Assembly (NCBI GenBank): GCA_947179325.1
Contig: CAMXAU010000010.1
Location: 1 to 64,000 of the forward strand
DNA: 64,000 nt
Direction: 5' to 3'
Source of the DNA: an uncultured Bacteroidales bacterium
Lineage (GTDB): Bacteria; Bacteroidota; Bacteroidia; Bacteroidales; UBA932
Part shown: in pieces, positions 44,501-54,300 of the stretch
Layout of the letters: each line of letters opens with the position of its first letter
Numbering within the stretch: the first letter of the stretch is position 1
Position numbers and translations under genes: made by a program
The notes under the pieces: model-generated
What the model saw: only the letters and a program-made list of their open reading frames with translations
What the model was told of the DNA's origin: nothing
The model's database searches: none

Positions 44501-44727
44501 TAATGGACCGCTCTTTCCTTAGGCTGAAGACAGTGGAGCTGGGATATACACTTCCGCACAGGCTGCTTTCCAGAATCAGCATGTCGGAGCTGAGGGTATA
44601 CATCAGCGGAAACAATCTCCTTACATGGAAGAAGATAGACAACAAGGCCATTGACCCTGAAGTATCATGGGAAGCAAACTATCCTCTTACCAAAATGATT
44701 AATATAGGTGTCAACATTGGATTTTAA
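41539..44727 (+). CDS. SusC-like TonB-dependent transporter 1
   Basis: A 1062-residue outer-membrane transporter for oligosaccharide import. Signal peptide about 1-21; CarboxypepD_reg domain about 35-115 (LNGTVVDSKGVPLIGAFVVE); TonB box region DAVVVGYGTQKKISVTGSV; plug about 120-240 (YLRGASTINGANPLILVDGV, SVSILKDASATAVFGVRGAN); then the barrel with SusC blocks FRANMNMSGGKGKVDYF and LKLRASYGKVGNDKLG, ending in NIGVNIGF. It pairs with the SusD-like lipoprotein 11 nt downstream in the lid-and-barrel uptake complex. Confidence 0.95.
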   Translation: MQVNRLIPIIFALMSPLGMQAGEWYGQTYTETAAVQDITLNGTVVDSKGVPLIGAFVVEKGNESNGEITDLDGNFSMRISPGATVSVSYIGCKTVELKVNGTGHITVVLEADELLLEDAVVVGYGTQKKISVTGSVAAIGTSELVKSTQPNLSAALAGRLPGLTTMQTSGRPGADDVTMYLRGASTINGANPLILVDGVPRDGISSMDPTEIASVSILKDASATAVFGVRGANGVILITTRRGNTGKPLLNVSANYSLQQFISRIDRVHSSEFAKLRNQAFTNDGKGAIVPYSDYMIQMYQSGEDPVFYPDRDIMDEFFKKWAPQFRANMNMSGGKGKVDYFINVGYISQDGQFKTESKDKLGYDASYRMNRYTFRSNLDYRITDGLKLSLNIASYLQKSNSPFNAAYGSDIDGMVADMLVKVMTMPPLLPGPVTPEGYVTRTGEAVIPDQVVIADNALTNKYGDINRSGYMEQTNLNLNTQLALDWNLDFITKGLSTKFMAAFDTKSATSLYATRGYNTYTASVSKTKNRQSYFIPKNVSSETEISAPSKSSSSYYYLNLQYSLNYAREFGKHAVTGMALLQRDNWEYAAADLPYNMLGLSARFTYGYDDRYLAEVNLGYNGSEQFAKGNRFGFFPAVSAGWVISNEKFLKENKVLSHLKLRASYGKVGNDKLGSSRFLYLDNIVLGNYVPDSNWGKVDIPSLGRGQSVLQKMIGNPELTWEIAYKQNYGIDMQFFRQFSLSVDYFREDRNNVLIQRGTVPTLQGIPLSSYPKVNYGQIMNNGFEVDATWQTNFPFGLSMMLKGNFAYNKNKQVFMDEPKLSEDYYARYRKTGYSINQCFGYEIDYSSGCGNGFINTEEELERAKEMYKIGTPRLGDFLYKDLNGDGFIDEKDITAIGYSNIPQITYGFSGSLSWKNFDFSFQFAGIARASRAYTSWLATEIGTDGFYTDYMLNAWTPQRYANGEKIEYPALSTVPGVSHIANSFFIMDRSFLRLKTVELGYTLPHRLLSRISMSELRVYISGNNLLTWKKIDNKAIDPEVSWEANYPLTKMINIGVNIGF

Positions 44728-44738
44728 ACTATAAGATC

Positions 44739-46568
44739 ATGAAAATTAAACATATAGTCATTTGTTTGGCAGTCCTTGCAGGCGGAGTCACATCGTGTTC
44801 CCTGCTTGATGTGTCTCCGGACGGCAGAATTTCACTTGAGGAAGTTTTCCGCGATCCGATAAAGGTAGGTGCCTTCCTGAACTCATGCTACAACAACCTC
44901 CCCATCAAGAACTACAGGTACAACGGTCTTGATGCCAACCTGGTCGCCCTCTCGGACGAGGGATGGTCATCATGGGACGGAGGCTCCGAGGCTGTCGCCA
45001 AGATCTATTCGGGACAGGCATCCGCGTCCAGCCATCCGCTTACCGATACATGGACAGGGGACATGTCGCGATGCAACCGTTATTGGGACAGGTACTGGGA
45101 GCAGATCAGGCTGTGCAACCAGTTCCTTGAGAACATCGACAATGCAGCTGTCGAAAGCGAGGAGGACAGGGACCGGTACAGGGCCGAGGCACATGCCCTG
45201 AGGGCATACTTCTATTCAGAGCTGATCAAATGGTTCGGAGATCTTCCTGTCGTGACCTCAACATTCGGCCTTGATGCCAACTACGGGACACTGGAAAGGA
45301 TTCCTGCACGGGATGTAGTCGACCAGGTAATCGTGCCGGACTGCGATGCAGCGATAAATTCCGTACACCTGCCATGGAGAATAGCCAATCCCGATGAAGC
45401 GATGCGTATGACAAAGGCCACAGCGCACGCCATCAAGTCCGAAATGCTTCTCTTTGCAGCAAGCCCGCTCTTTACTGACGGCAATGCAGACAGATGGGAA
45501 AAAGCATATGATGCCAATCTGCAGGCCGTGAAGGCAATGGAGGAAAACGGCTACGAGCTGTACAGGACGTGCAGCGACCCGGGAATCTACGGTACAGGGA
45601 CGGCAGCGGCATACAGGGAATATTTCTCAGACAACACGATGCCGGACTACAGCAGCAGCCCGCGCGACAGGGAAACAATCTGGGCCATGAGCAACCACTT
45701 CGTATTCCAGATGTATATCTGGCATGTAGGCTACGTAGGAGGAGAAGACGGCATATACGCCTGCGGCACATGCCCTTCCCAGGAACTGGTGGATGCCTTC
45801 GACATGGCAAACGGAGAGCCGGTCCTCAATCTTGCATCTCCATATCAGGATGAGAACCATTTAACGCCTAATTTCAATGCAGGCAGCGGATACAACGAGA
45901 AAAAGCCTTACGAAAACAGAGACCCTCGTTTCTATCAGATTGTGCTATACAACGGGGCACCGTACGAATGGGACGGGACAAAGAAGAATATTGCCACCTA
46001 TGAAGGAGGCATCAATGAAATAAGCCTTGAGGCGAAGAACAACAAGCTGACGCGTACCGGCTACTATCACTGCAAGTCAGTCCGCCCCACCACTTCCTAC
46101 AGGAACCAGTACTCAAGTCCGAGCTGGAGATTCTACCGTCTCGGAGAGATATACCTGAACCTTGCGGAGGCCGCAGCCATGGCAGGACATGAAGATGATG
46201 CCAGGGCCTATGTCAATAAAGTGCGCGACAGGGTCGGTATGCCGGGACTTCCTGAGACCTGTACAGGCAACGAGCTGGTCCTGAGGGTCAGGAACGAGAG
46301 AAGGATAGAGCTGGCATGGGAGGAGAACCGGTACTATGACCTCAGAAGATGGTCAGCCCCTGACGATGACCTGGAGACTTGCAGGGTGCTTACAGGCATG
46401 AAGCCTTCCAATGCAAGCATAAACCCGTCATCATACATACGCTACAGGATTTCCGACCAGGACAGAGGCGGCTGGGAGTCAAAATTCAAATTTCTGCCTA
46501 TACCTTCGGATGAAGCGGCCCGCATGTATGACCTTACCGGCAAAGTCTGGCAGAACCCAGGATGGTAG
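44739..46568 (+). CDS. SusD-like substrate-binding lipoprotein 1
   Basis: A 609-residue RagB/SusD lipoprotein (lipobox VTSC, Cys20). Family features: LLDVSPDGRISLEEVF start, AEAHALRAYFYSELIKWFGDLPVV with TPR-type helices, the central substrate loop region, and the C-terminal RVRNERRIELAWEENRYYDLRRW signature plus FLPIPSDEA. It closes the SusC-1 barrel and binds the oligosaccharide outside the cell. Confidence 0.95.
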   Translation: MKIKHIVICLAVLAGGVTSCSLLDVSPDGRISLEEVFRDPIKVGAFLNSCYNNLPIKNYRYNGLDANLVALSDEGWSSWDGGSEAVAKIYSGQASASSHPLTDTWTGDMSRCNRYWDRYWEQIRLCNQFLENIDNAAVESEEDRDRYRAEAHALRAYFYSELIKWFGDLPVVTSTFGLDANYGTLERIPARDVVDQVIVPDCDAAINSVHLPWRIANPDEAMRMTKATAHAIKSEMLLFAASPLFTDGNADRWEKAYDANLQAVKAMEENGYELYRTCSDPGIYGTGTAAAYREYFSDNTMPDYSSSPRDRETIWAMSNHFVFQMYIWHVGYVGGEDGIYACGTCPSQELVDAFDMANGEPVLNLASPYQDENHLTPNFNAGSGYNEKKPYENRDPRFYQIVLYNGAPYEWDGTKKNIATYEGGINEISLEAKNNKLTRTGYYHCKSVRPTTSYRNQYSSPSWRFYRLGEIYLNLAEAAAMAGHEDDARAYVNKVRDRVGMPGLPETCTGNELVLRVRNERRIELAWEENRYYDLRRWSAPDDDLETCRVLTGMKPSNASINPSSYIRYRISDQDRGGWESKFKFLPIPSDEAARMYDLTGKVWQNPGW

Positions 46569-46584
46569 TAAATCTTAATTCGAC

Positions 46585-49425
46585 ATGAAAATGAATATAA
46601 GCTATATAAGAAACTCTATAATTGCATGTGCAATCTGTTTCGGGCTGAATTGTAGCGACAGTTTTGCACGTATACCGTCAGGCCATGCGGACACCGGTGC
46701 CGACACGCTGTCACTCGGATACTATCAGCTGCCTGCTAAATCATTTACAGGCGCAGTCTCCGTTGTGTACGGCAGTGAGCTTGAGAGTATTCCGGAAGTA
46801 AGCCTGCCGAGAACTTTCCCGGGCCGCTTCACAGGACTCACGACAAAGGAGAGCAATGCGGAGCTTGGAACTGCAGCCAACAGTCCGGAAGTCCTCGGCA
46901 TGGACATGTTCATCAGGGGCATATCCACTACAAACTACTCTGCACCGATGCTCATTGTAGACGGTGTACTCTGTCCCAACACGACCTGGTGCTACATCAC
47001 CCCGGAGGAAATCGAGACAATAGCCGTGCTTAAGGATGCAGCCGCCCTGTCACTGTATGGTCTCCAGGGCGCAAACGGCCTTATTGTGATCACCACCAAA
47101 AAGGGACACAACGGCAAGATGGACATCCGCGTGAATGTGAACCAGGCGGTCCAGCAGATGACAAAGACACCGCTGCATGTAAATTCCGCGACATACGCCC
47201 GTCTGCGCAATGAAGCCGGATACAACGACGGATTAGGCAGCTATTCGCAGTTCACGCAGGAAACAATCGACCACTTCGCGGCAGGAGACAGCGAGCTTTA
47301 TCCGGACAATGACTGGTACAGCCGCTACATGCGCCCCCTGACCTCGATGACCAGGGCTGCCGTAAGCGTCAAGGGAGGGTCAGAAAAGGTTCAGTACTAC
47401 TCCAATGTCAACTACATGCACCAGCAGATGCCTTTCAGCAGTGACAGCGAGAAGAATACAGGCAAGAACTACAATGCGACCCCAGGAAAGGACTGGTTCA
47501 ATTTCCGCTCCAATGTAGACGTGAGCTTCAACGACTACCTCAGCGGTTTTCTGAGGCTTTCCGGAAACGTCCAGAGAGACAAGTCCACCGCCTATGCCAA
47601 TTCCACCATATACGGATATACGCTGGCCACCCCTCCGGACATGTACGGTCCTCTGACTCCAGAAGGCGAAGTGTCAACAATCGATGAAATCCAGATACCG
47701 GTGTACGGAATGCTCTACCGCTCTGGCTATATCAAGTCCCTGACCACAAACATCAATGCACAGGCAGGGCTTGATTTTGACATGAGTTTCCTTACCGAAG
47801 GCCTCAGGATCAACGGACTGATGTCATACCAGTCCACTGCGTACAACCAGTCCCTCACGACACAGGACTTCGAGAGATACACACGTACAGATGACTACAG
47901 CCGCCTTGAGTTCGAGGGTCCGCGCTGGTCCAACACCAACTCTACCCTGTCATATTCAAAGTCGTCATATATGACCTACAATCTGAATGTGTCAGGAAAA
48001 ATCGACTATGGACGTACATTCGGCGCACACCGCATCGATGCAATGGCCTATGTGTTCTATATGAATCAGGAGACCCTTTCAAGTAACCTGCCATACCGGA
48101 AAATGAGTTCAGGCCTTACCGCCACCTACGGTGTGCTCGACAGGTATTTCATCAAGGCCGACATCGGATATACCGGCTCTGACCAGTTCGCCAGAGGGCA
48201 CCGTTTCACACCGACGCCTTCCATATCGGCCGCATGGGTAATCTCCGATGAGCCATTCCTCAAAAAGGCGGCATGGCTTACAAACCTCAAGCTAAGGGCA
48301 TCGTATGGAATCTCCACCAATGACAATTTCGACAGATACCTTTTCATGGACCAGATAAGCCTGAACGGAGCCGAAGGCATACTTGGTAACCCAGACCTCA
48401 GGGCTGAGGTTCTCAGGCGGCAGAACTACGGATTCGACCTGGGCCTCTTCAGGGACTTCACCCTTTCATTCGACTGGTACAGGACGGACTGCAGCAATAT
48501 GCTGATAGTTCCGACCTCCAGCATTCCCGAATATCAGGGATATCCACTGGGCAACTTCCCGAGGGAGAACAGAGGCCGCATGACAAATCACGGGCTTGAC
48601 CTGTCAGCAATGTACACCAGGCAGCTGAAAGGCGGATGGTCATTCTATGCAGGCGGTATTTTCTCCTACACAGACAACAGGATCCTATACACGGACGAAG
48701 CCCCATATGGGGATGACTACATCTACAGATACCGCCAGGAAGGCTACAGGATAGGCCAGCAATGGGGCTACGAGGTAGACTACGCCAACGGGAATGGATA
48801 TTTCAACTCACAGGAAGAGCTTGACAGGAGCGGGCTCAAATACTCGTTCGGCCAGCCACGCATCGGAGACCTCATCTACAAGGACCAGAACAATGACGGC
48901 ATAATAGACGAGAGGGACCAGGTGCCTGTCGGGAAATCCCATATCCCTTTGTTTTCCTACGGGATATCCGCAGGATTCAGATACAGGGGCCTTGAATTGA
49001 ATCTGCATTTCCAGGGAGCAGGCGGCTCCACCCAGATGGCATCGGGAACTACCATATATGAGAACGCCTTCAGGGGAGTCTTCACTGATATCCACATGAA
49101 TGCATGGACACCGGAAAGATATGCTGCAGGAGAAGACATCAGCTTCCCAGCGCTTTCCCTGAACAAGAGCACCAACCACACTGCAAGCACCTTCTTCTCA
49201 TGGAATACTTCATATTTCCGTCTGAAGAATGCCGAGGTCGCCTACACACTTCCTGTCACGGCTTCGCAGAAGATAGCCGCACGCAGCATAAGATTCTCCC
49301 TCAGTGCCCAGAATCTCTTTACGCTCCACAGGCTTCCGACAAGACACATGGACCCGGAGATTTTCAACATGAGCACATTCCAGATGTACAGGACGTATAA
49401 TCTGGGCATAAGCCTGATTTTCTAA
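46585..49425 (+). CDS. SusC-like transporter 2, without the N-terminal extension
   Basis: A 946-residue SusC-like protein, about 115 residues shorter than its neighbour. After the signal peptide (about 1-28) the sequence passes almost at once into LGYYQLPAKSFTGAVSVV, which aligns with the VGYGTQKK-VTGAV TonB-box/plug start; the CarboxypepD_reg domain is missing and the TonB box looks degenerate. Plug (MFIRGISTTNYSAPMLIVDG) and barrel blocks (LKLRASYGISTND, QPRIGDLIYKDQNNDGIIDE) are intact, with a normal C-terminus ISLIF. Whether it is still energised by TonB is unclear. Confidence 0.92.
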   Translation: MKMNISYIRNSIIACAICFGLNCSDSFARIPSGHADTGADTLSLGYYQLPAKSFTGAVSVVYGSELESIPEVSLPRTFPGRFTGLTTKESNAELGTAANSPEVLGMDMFIRGISTTNYSAPMLIVDGVLCPNTTWCYITPEEIETIAVLKDAAALSLYGLQGANGLIVITTKKGHNGKMDIRVNVNQAVQQMTKTPLHVNSATYARLRNEAGYNDGLGSYSQFTQETIDHFAAGDSELYPDNDWYSRYMRPLTSMTRAAVSVKGGSEKVQYYSNVNYMHQQMPFSSDSEKNTGKNYNATPGKDWFNFRSNVDVSFNDYLSGFLRLSGNVQRDKSTAYANSTIYGYTLATPPDMYGPLTPEGEVSTIDEIQIPVYGMLYRSGYIKSLTTNINAQAGLDFDMSFLTEGLRINGLMSYQSTAYNQSLTTQDFERYTRTDDYSRLEFEGPRWSNTNSTLSYSKSSYMTYNLNVSGKIDYGRTFGAHRIDAMAYVFYMNQETLSSNLPYRKMSSGLTATYGVLDRYFIKADIGYTGSDQFARGHRFTPTPSISAAWVISDEPFLKKAAWLTNLKLRASYGISTNDNFDRYLFMDQISLNGAEGILGNPDLRAEVLRRQNYGFDLGLFRDFTLSFDWYRTDCSNMLIVPTSSIPEYQGYPLGNFPRENRGRMTNHGLDLSAMYTRQLKGGWSFYAGGIFSYTDNRILYTDEAPYGDDYIYRYRQEGYRIGQQWGYEVDYANGNGYFNSQEELDRSGLKYSFGQPRIGDLIYKDQNNDGIIDERDQVPVGKSHIPLFSYGISAGFRYRGLELNLHFQGAGGSTQMASGTTIYENAFRGVFTDIHMNAWTPERYAAGEDISFPALSLNKSTNHTASTFFSWNTSYFRLKNAEVAYTLPVTASQKIAARSIRFSLSAQNLFTLHRLPTRHMDPEIFNMSTFQMYRTYNLGISLIF

Positions 49426-49430
49426 TCATC

Positions 49431-51308
49431 ATGAAATTTTTTGACAGTATGAAATACTCAGCGAGAATATCACTATTGTCCGTATTGCTGGTTTCCTGCA
49501 TCGGATGCAGCCTGGACATGCGCCCTGACGGACGCCTGACATACGACGAGCTGTTCAGCAATCCAGACAGGACCCAGAAATATTTCAACAGCTGCCTTGG
49601 CTATATCACATCCACCGGCTTTACATTCGACGAGACGCTCCGTGCCTCGTTCTGCGATGAAGCCGAAGATTCCAAGGACCATGTAGACGGTGCAGTGATG
49701 CAATGGTACAACGGCTACACCACACCGCTCAACAATCCGATAGAGGATGTGTGGACACATTATTTCAACGGGATACGCATGTGCAACAACATTATCGTAA
49801 ACATGAGCGGCAACATAGACAGGACGGCTGACGGATTCATCCCCGCCAGGACCAAGGGATGGGTAGCCGAATGCTATGCCATCAGGGCGTTCTGCTATCT
49901 CCAGCTTGTCAAGCGTTACGGAGGCGTCCCGATCATTGCTGAAGTCCAGGATGAAGGCCATGACTATTCCAGCGACACGAGACACTCTTTCGAAGAATGC
50001 ACCGACCAGATAATCTCCGACTGCCGCAAAGCCCTGGAGCTGCGCACAACCGGAGAGGATGTCAGCAGCGGCTATGGACTCAGGTGGACCGTCGGGAACA
50101 TAACAGAACCGACCTGTGCCTTTGTCTATGCAGTGATGTCACAGGCTGCCCTCTATGCGGCAAGCCCGCTTTGGTATGAAGCTGGCAGCAGATACACATG
50201 GGACTATGTCGCCGGGATAACGAAAGAGGCTCTGGACGCATGTCTGGGGAACGGCTTTGAGCTGTACAGCTCAAGTTCTGTCTCCGATGCCTACTGCCCA
50301 TACGACCAGTATTTCCTCATAGCCTCGACCGGCATCGGCATGTCGAACGACAAGGAAACGATTTTCCAGTCATCCAAGAGATCCAGCGTATGGAGCAAAG
50401 CCGGTCTCCCGAGCACTTCCGGGTCTGAGAAAGCCGGCCCTTGCCCGTCCCAGGAACTGGTTGACAGCTATGAGATGGCCAACGGCGAGCCTGTACTTGA
50501 CCTTTCAAGGCCGTATAATGATGAAGAGCACCTTGACCCAAACTACAATCCGGGCAGCGGATATGACCCCAATGACCCATATGCAGGCAGGGACCCACGC
50601 TTCTATGCCTCAATCTATTACAACGGGGCCAGGAGATACTGGGCATCCAATGACAATACGGTTGTCGAGACATTTGTGGACGGCAAGGTGAGAGACGGGG
50701 CCGACGCACTTTCCACTGACCCTACAGTCATAAGGAATACAAGAACCGGATATTATCTGAGGAAGTTCAACCACCATAAATCAGGAGTGACGAGCGACAG
50801 GGACGGATATATGAGAGTCTTCCGTCTTGCTGAGCTTTACCTCAACTTTGCAGAGGCTGCAAACAGCTCCAAGGGGCCAGACGCAAAGATAGCTTCAAGC
50901 GTAAGCGGCAGTACACCGATGTCTGCACGTGAAGCTGTCAATGTGATACGTGCCCGTGTAGGAATGCCTGCGTTTCCGGAGGGGATGACACAGAGTGAAT
51001 TCGAGCTTAAATACCGCAACGAAAGACGTGTGGAGCTTGCATTCGAGGAACATCGTTTCTTTGATGTCCGCCGCTGGAAGCTCCTTTCCTTGACAGACAG
51101 GTTCGTCACAGGCATGAAGGCAGAGGTCACCGGCTGGTCTGCACCTGACCAGGGGGCCGCGGTCCCTCTCGGGTTCAGGTACACAAGGTTCAAGCTGGGA
51201 GACAGGAGCTGCGCTGAGGACAAGTATCTCATGTATCCTGTGAATCAGGCAGAAGCCGACAAGATGGAACGTCTTACCGGAACATCCTGGCAGAATCCAG
51301 GGTGGTAA
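49431..51308 (+). CDS. SusD-like substrate-binding lipoprotein 2
   Basis: A 625-residue RagB/SusD lipoprotein (lipobox IGC, Cys26), starting 5 nt after SusC-2. It opens SLDMRPDGRLTYDELF, has AVSCYAIRAFCYLQLVKRYG-like helices (AECYAIRAFCYLQLVKRYGG) and ends with the typical RNERRVELAFEEHRFFDVRRW and YLMYPVNQAEADK. Together with SusC-2 it forms a second, divergent uptake complex in the same operon, probably for a different fragment of the same glycan. Confidence 0.95.
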   Translation: MKFFDSMKYSARISLLSVLLVSCIGCSLDMRPDGRLTYDELFSNPDRTQKYFNSCLGYITSTGFTFDETLRASFCDEAEDSKDHVDGAVMQWYNGYTTPLNNPIEDVWTHYFNGIRMCNNIIVNMSGNIDRTADGFIPARTKGWVAECYAIRAFCYLQLVKRYGGVPIIAEVQDEGHDYSSDTRHSFEECTDQIISDCRKALELRTTGEDVSSGYGLRWTVGNITEPTCAFVYAVMSQAALYAASPLWYEAGSRYTWDYVAGITKEALDACLGNGFELYSSSSVSDAYCPYDQYFLIASTGIGMSNDKETIFQSSKRSSVWSKAGLPSTSGSEKAGPCPSQELVDSYEMANGEPVLDLSRPYNDEEHLDPNYNPGSGYDPNDPYAGRDPRFYASIYYNGARRYWASNDNTVVETFVDGKVRDGADALSTDPTVIRNTRTGYYLRKFNHHKSGVTSDRDGYMRVFRLAELYLNFAEAANSSKGPDAKIASSVSGSTPMSAREAVNVIRARVGMPAFPEGMTQSEFELKYRNERRVELAFEEHRFFDVRRWKLLSLTDRFVTGMKAEVTGWSAPDQGAAVPLGFRYTRFKLGDRSCAEDKYLMYPVNQAEADKMERLTGTSWQNPGW

Positions 51309-51327
51309 TCTTAAAACCTATACTATT

Positions 51328-54300
51328 ATGAATCTGCTGGCACTCATCTCAAGTGTATTTATAATGACTGCTCCTGCGAAGGCACTGCCTCCTATGGAGC
51401 ATTTTGTAGACAGCCTGATGTCGAAAATGACAATCCAGGAGAAAATAGGACAGCTCAATCTCTGCGGAGCCGGTGACATAGACACCGGCCCTGTAGTGCA
51501 GAGCGACATTGCAGGCCGTCTCAGAAACGGTGAAGTGGGAGGAATCATGAGCCTTATCGGGGTCGAGAAGGTCAGGAAACTACAGGAAATAGCTGTAAAT
51601 GACACAAGGCTGGGAATACCTCTCCTGTTCGGGATGGATGTCATCCACGGATACCAGACCATGTTCCCGATTCCGCTTGCCATGTCATGCAGCTGGAACG
51701 TGGATGCAGTCCGGAAGATGGCAGAGATTTCAGCCAGGGAGGCAACGGCTGACGGTGTGTGCTGGGTATTCTCCCCCATGGTGGACATCTCCAGGGATGC
51801 AAGGTGGGGAAGATTCTCCGAAGGGTTCGGGGAAGATGTATTCCTGGCATCCCGCATGGCGGAAGCTATGGTGCAGGGCTACCAGGGAGACGGGAGATAT
51901 GAAGATGACGAGCATGTAATGGCCTGTGTAAAGCATTTTGCCCTCTACGGCGCCCCTGACGCAGGAAGGGACTATAACACCGTAGACATGAGCAGGATAC
52001 GCATGTACAACGAATACTTCCCGACATACAAGGCGGCCGTGGATGCAGGAGCAGGCAGCGTAATGACGTCCTTCAATGTGGTGGAAGGCGTGCCGGCTAC
52101 CGGCAACAGATGGCTTCTCACCGATGTGCTCCGCAACGAGTGGGGCTTCCGTGGGATGACTGTCAGCGACGCAAGCTCCATTGCGGAAATGTCTGCCCAC
52201 GGAATGGGGGACAATGCAGACGTTTCTGCCCTTGCACTGAACGCCGGCCTGGACATGGACCTCGGTTCGGAGTCATATACGAGAAATCTCGCCCGTCTTG
52301 TCGAGGAAGGCAGAGTGTCTGAAGATGCAATAGACAATGCCTGCCGCCATATACTTGAAGCAAAGTACAGGCTCGGGATATTCGAGGACCCGTACAGATA
52401 CTGCAGCCTGTCACGCCCAGAGAAAGACATATATACAGACGAGAACCGCAAGTTCGCCGCCGGGCTGGCAGCGGAGTCCATGGTGCTGCTCAAGAACGAA
52501 GGCAACCTGCTGCCTCTTGAGAAAAAAGGGAAGATAGCCCTTATCGGGCCTGTACTTACCGACACCAAGGAGATGCAGGGCACATGGAGCTATCCCGGCA
52601 GGCCGGACAGATATACTTCAATACTCGACTGTTTCCGCGAAACTGTGGGACACAAGGCCGAAATCATCTATGCCAGAGGAGCCGGATTTGAGGACGGGAG
52701 CAATCCTTCCGCCGTATCCAACTATCTGATGGACAAGGGACCCGGATTCAGGTTTGAGCCAGGGACCAGCCAGGAGATGGACGAGGCCGTAGCCGCAGCC
52801 GGACAGGCAGATGTCATAGTCGCCTTCCTCGGGGAACATGAGATGATGAGCGGAGAAGCAAGCAGCCGGACAAAGCTGGAAATGCCTGCTGCCCACAGGA
52901 AACTTCTTGAAAGGCTCCTGGACACAGGAAAGCCTGTAGTCCTGGTCTATTTCGCAGGCCGCCCTGTCGTCATGGAATGGGAGAACAGCCATGTACCGGC
53001 AATCCTCAACGCATGGTTCCCGGGAAGTGAATCAGGCAAGGCACTTGCCGACATCATCTTCGGTGAGGTATGCCCTTCAGGGAAGCTTACCGCATCATTC
53101 CCGAGGACAGAAGGACAGATTCCACTTCACTACGACTGCCTGCCTACAGGACGTCCAGCACCGGAGGACGGCTCGTTCTACAAATGGTCAAGCAACTATC
53201 TGGATGTGAGGAACTCCCCTCTGTTCCCGTTCGGCTACGGATTATCCTATACATCATTCGCATACAGCGACATGAAACTGTCTTCAGATGTTCTGCATCC
53301 AGGGGAGACACTTAAGGTTTCGGTCACTGTGACAAACACAGGCGACTATGACGCAAAAGAGACCGTGCAGCTCTATATTAGAGATCCTGTAGCCAGCATT
53401 TCCCGCCCTGTCAAGCAGCTCAAGGGATTTGAAAAGATATTCCTCAGGAAAGGCGAATCCGCCACGGTGACATTCAGTCTCAGCACGGAAGACCTCGGGT
53501 TCTACAACAGCTCCCTCGACTTTGTCTGCGAACCGGGAGAGTTCCTTGTAATGACCGGGCCTGACAGCATGAACCTTACCACTATGAAGTTCAGGGTAGC
53601 AGAAAGGCGCAACGGTGAATTCCGCCTGGAGAATCTCATGGTAGAGCATATGTCATCTCCTGAAGGCATAGACGAGCCTGCCCCTGAGTTCTCATGGAGG
53701 ATAGCATCAGACATGCGCTCAGTGGTCCAGACAGGATATGAGCTTCAGGTGGCATCTACAGAAAAGGCCCTTTCTTCCGGACCGTACATGATGTCCACCG
53801 GCTTCGTATCCGCAGATGACATGAAGGCAGTATATTCAGGGGAGCCACTTGTCCCGGGCAAGGAATATTTCTGGAGAATTAAAGTCAGCACCAACATTGG
53901 CGAAGGCAAGTGGAGCCGTCCTGAACGTTTCAGCACCGGGCTGACACCTGACCGCTGGAGTGCCTCATGGATCAGCCTTGAATCCATGAACAATCCCGGA
54001 GAGACCAAGGACAGCCTGCACACCAGGCTTGCAGCAAGATATCTAAGAAAGGAATTCTCATCCAGGAGGAGCAATGTGACACGGGCCATGCTCTATATAA
54101 GCGGCCTTGGGACATACCAGGCATACATAAACGGCAAGCCTGTCAGCAGCGACCTGCTTGCCCCGGCCATCACATATTACCCGGTGATGTCATATTACAA
54201 CACATATGACGTTACAGACCTTATCGGGAAAGGGAAGAACGCCATAGCCGTCATCCTCGGCAACGGCCGGTATTTCTGGCTGCGCGGCAGCGGAAAGCCG

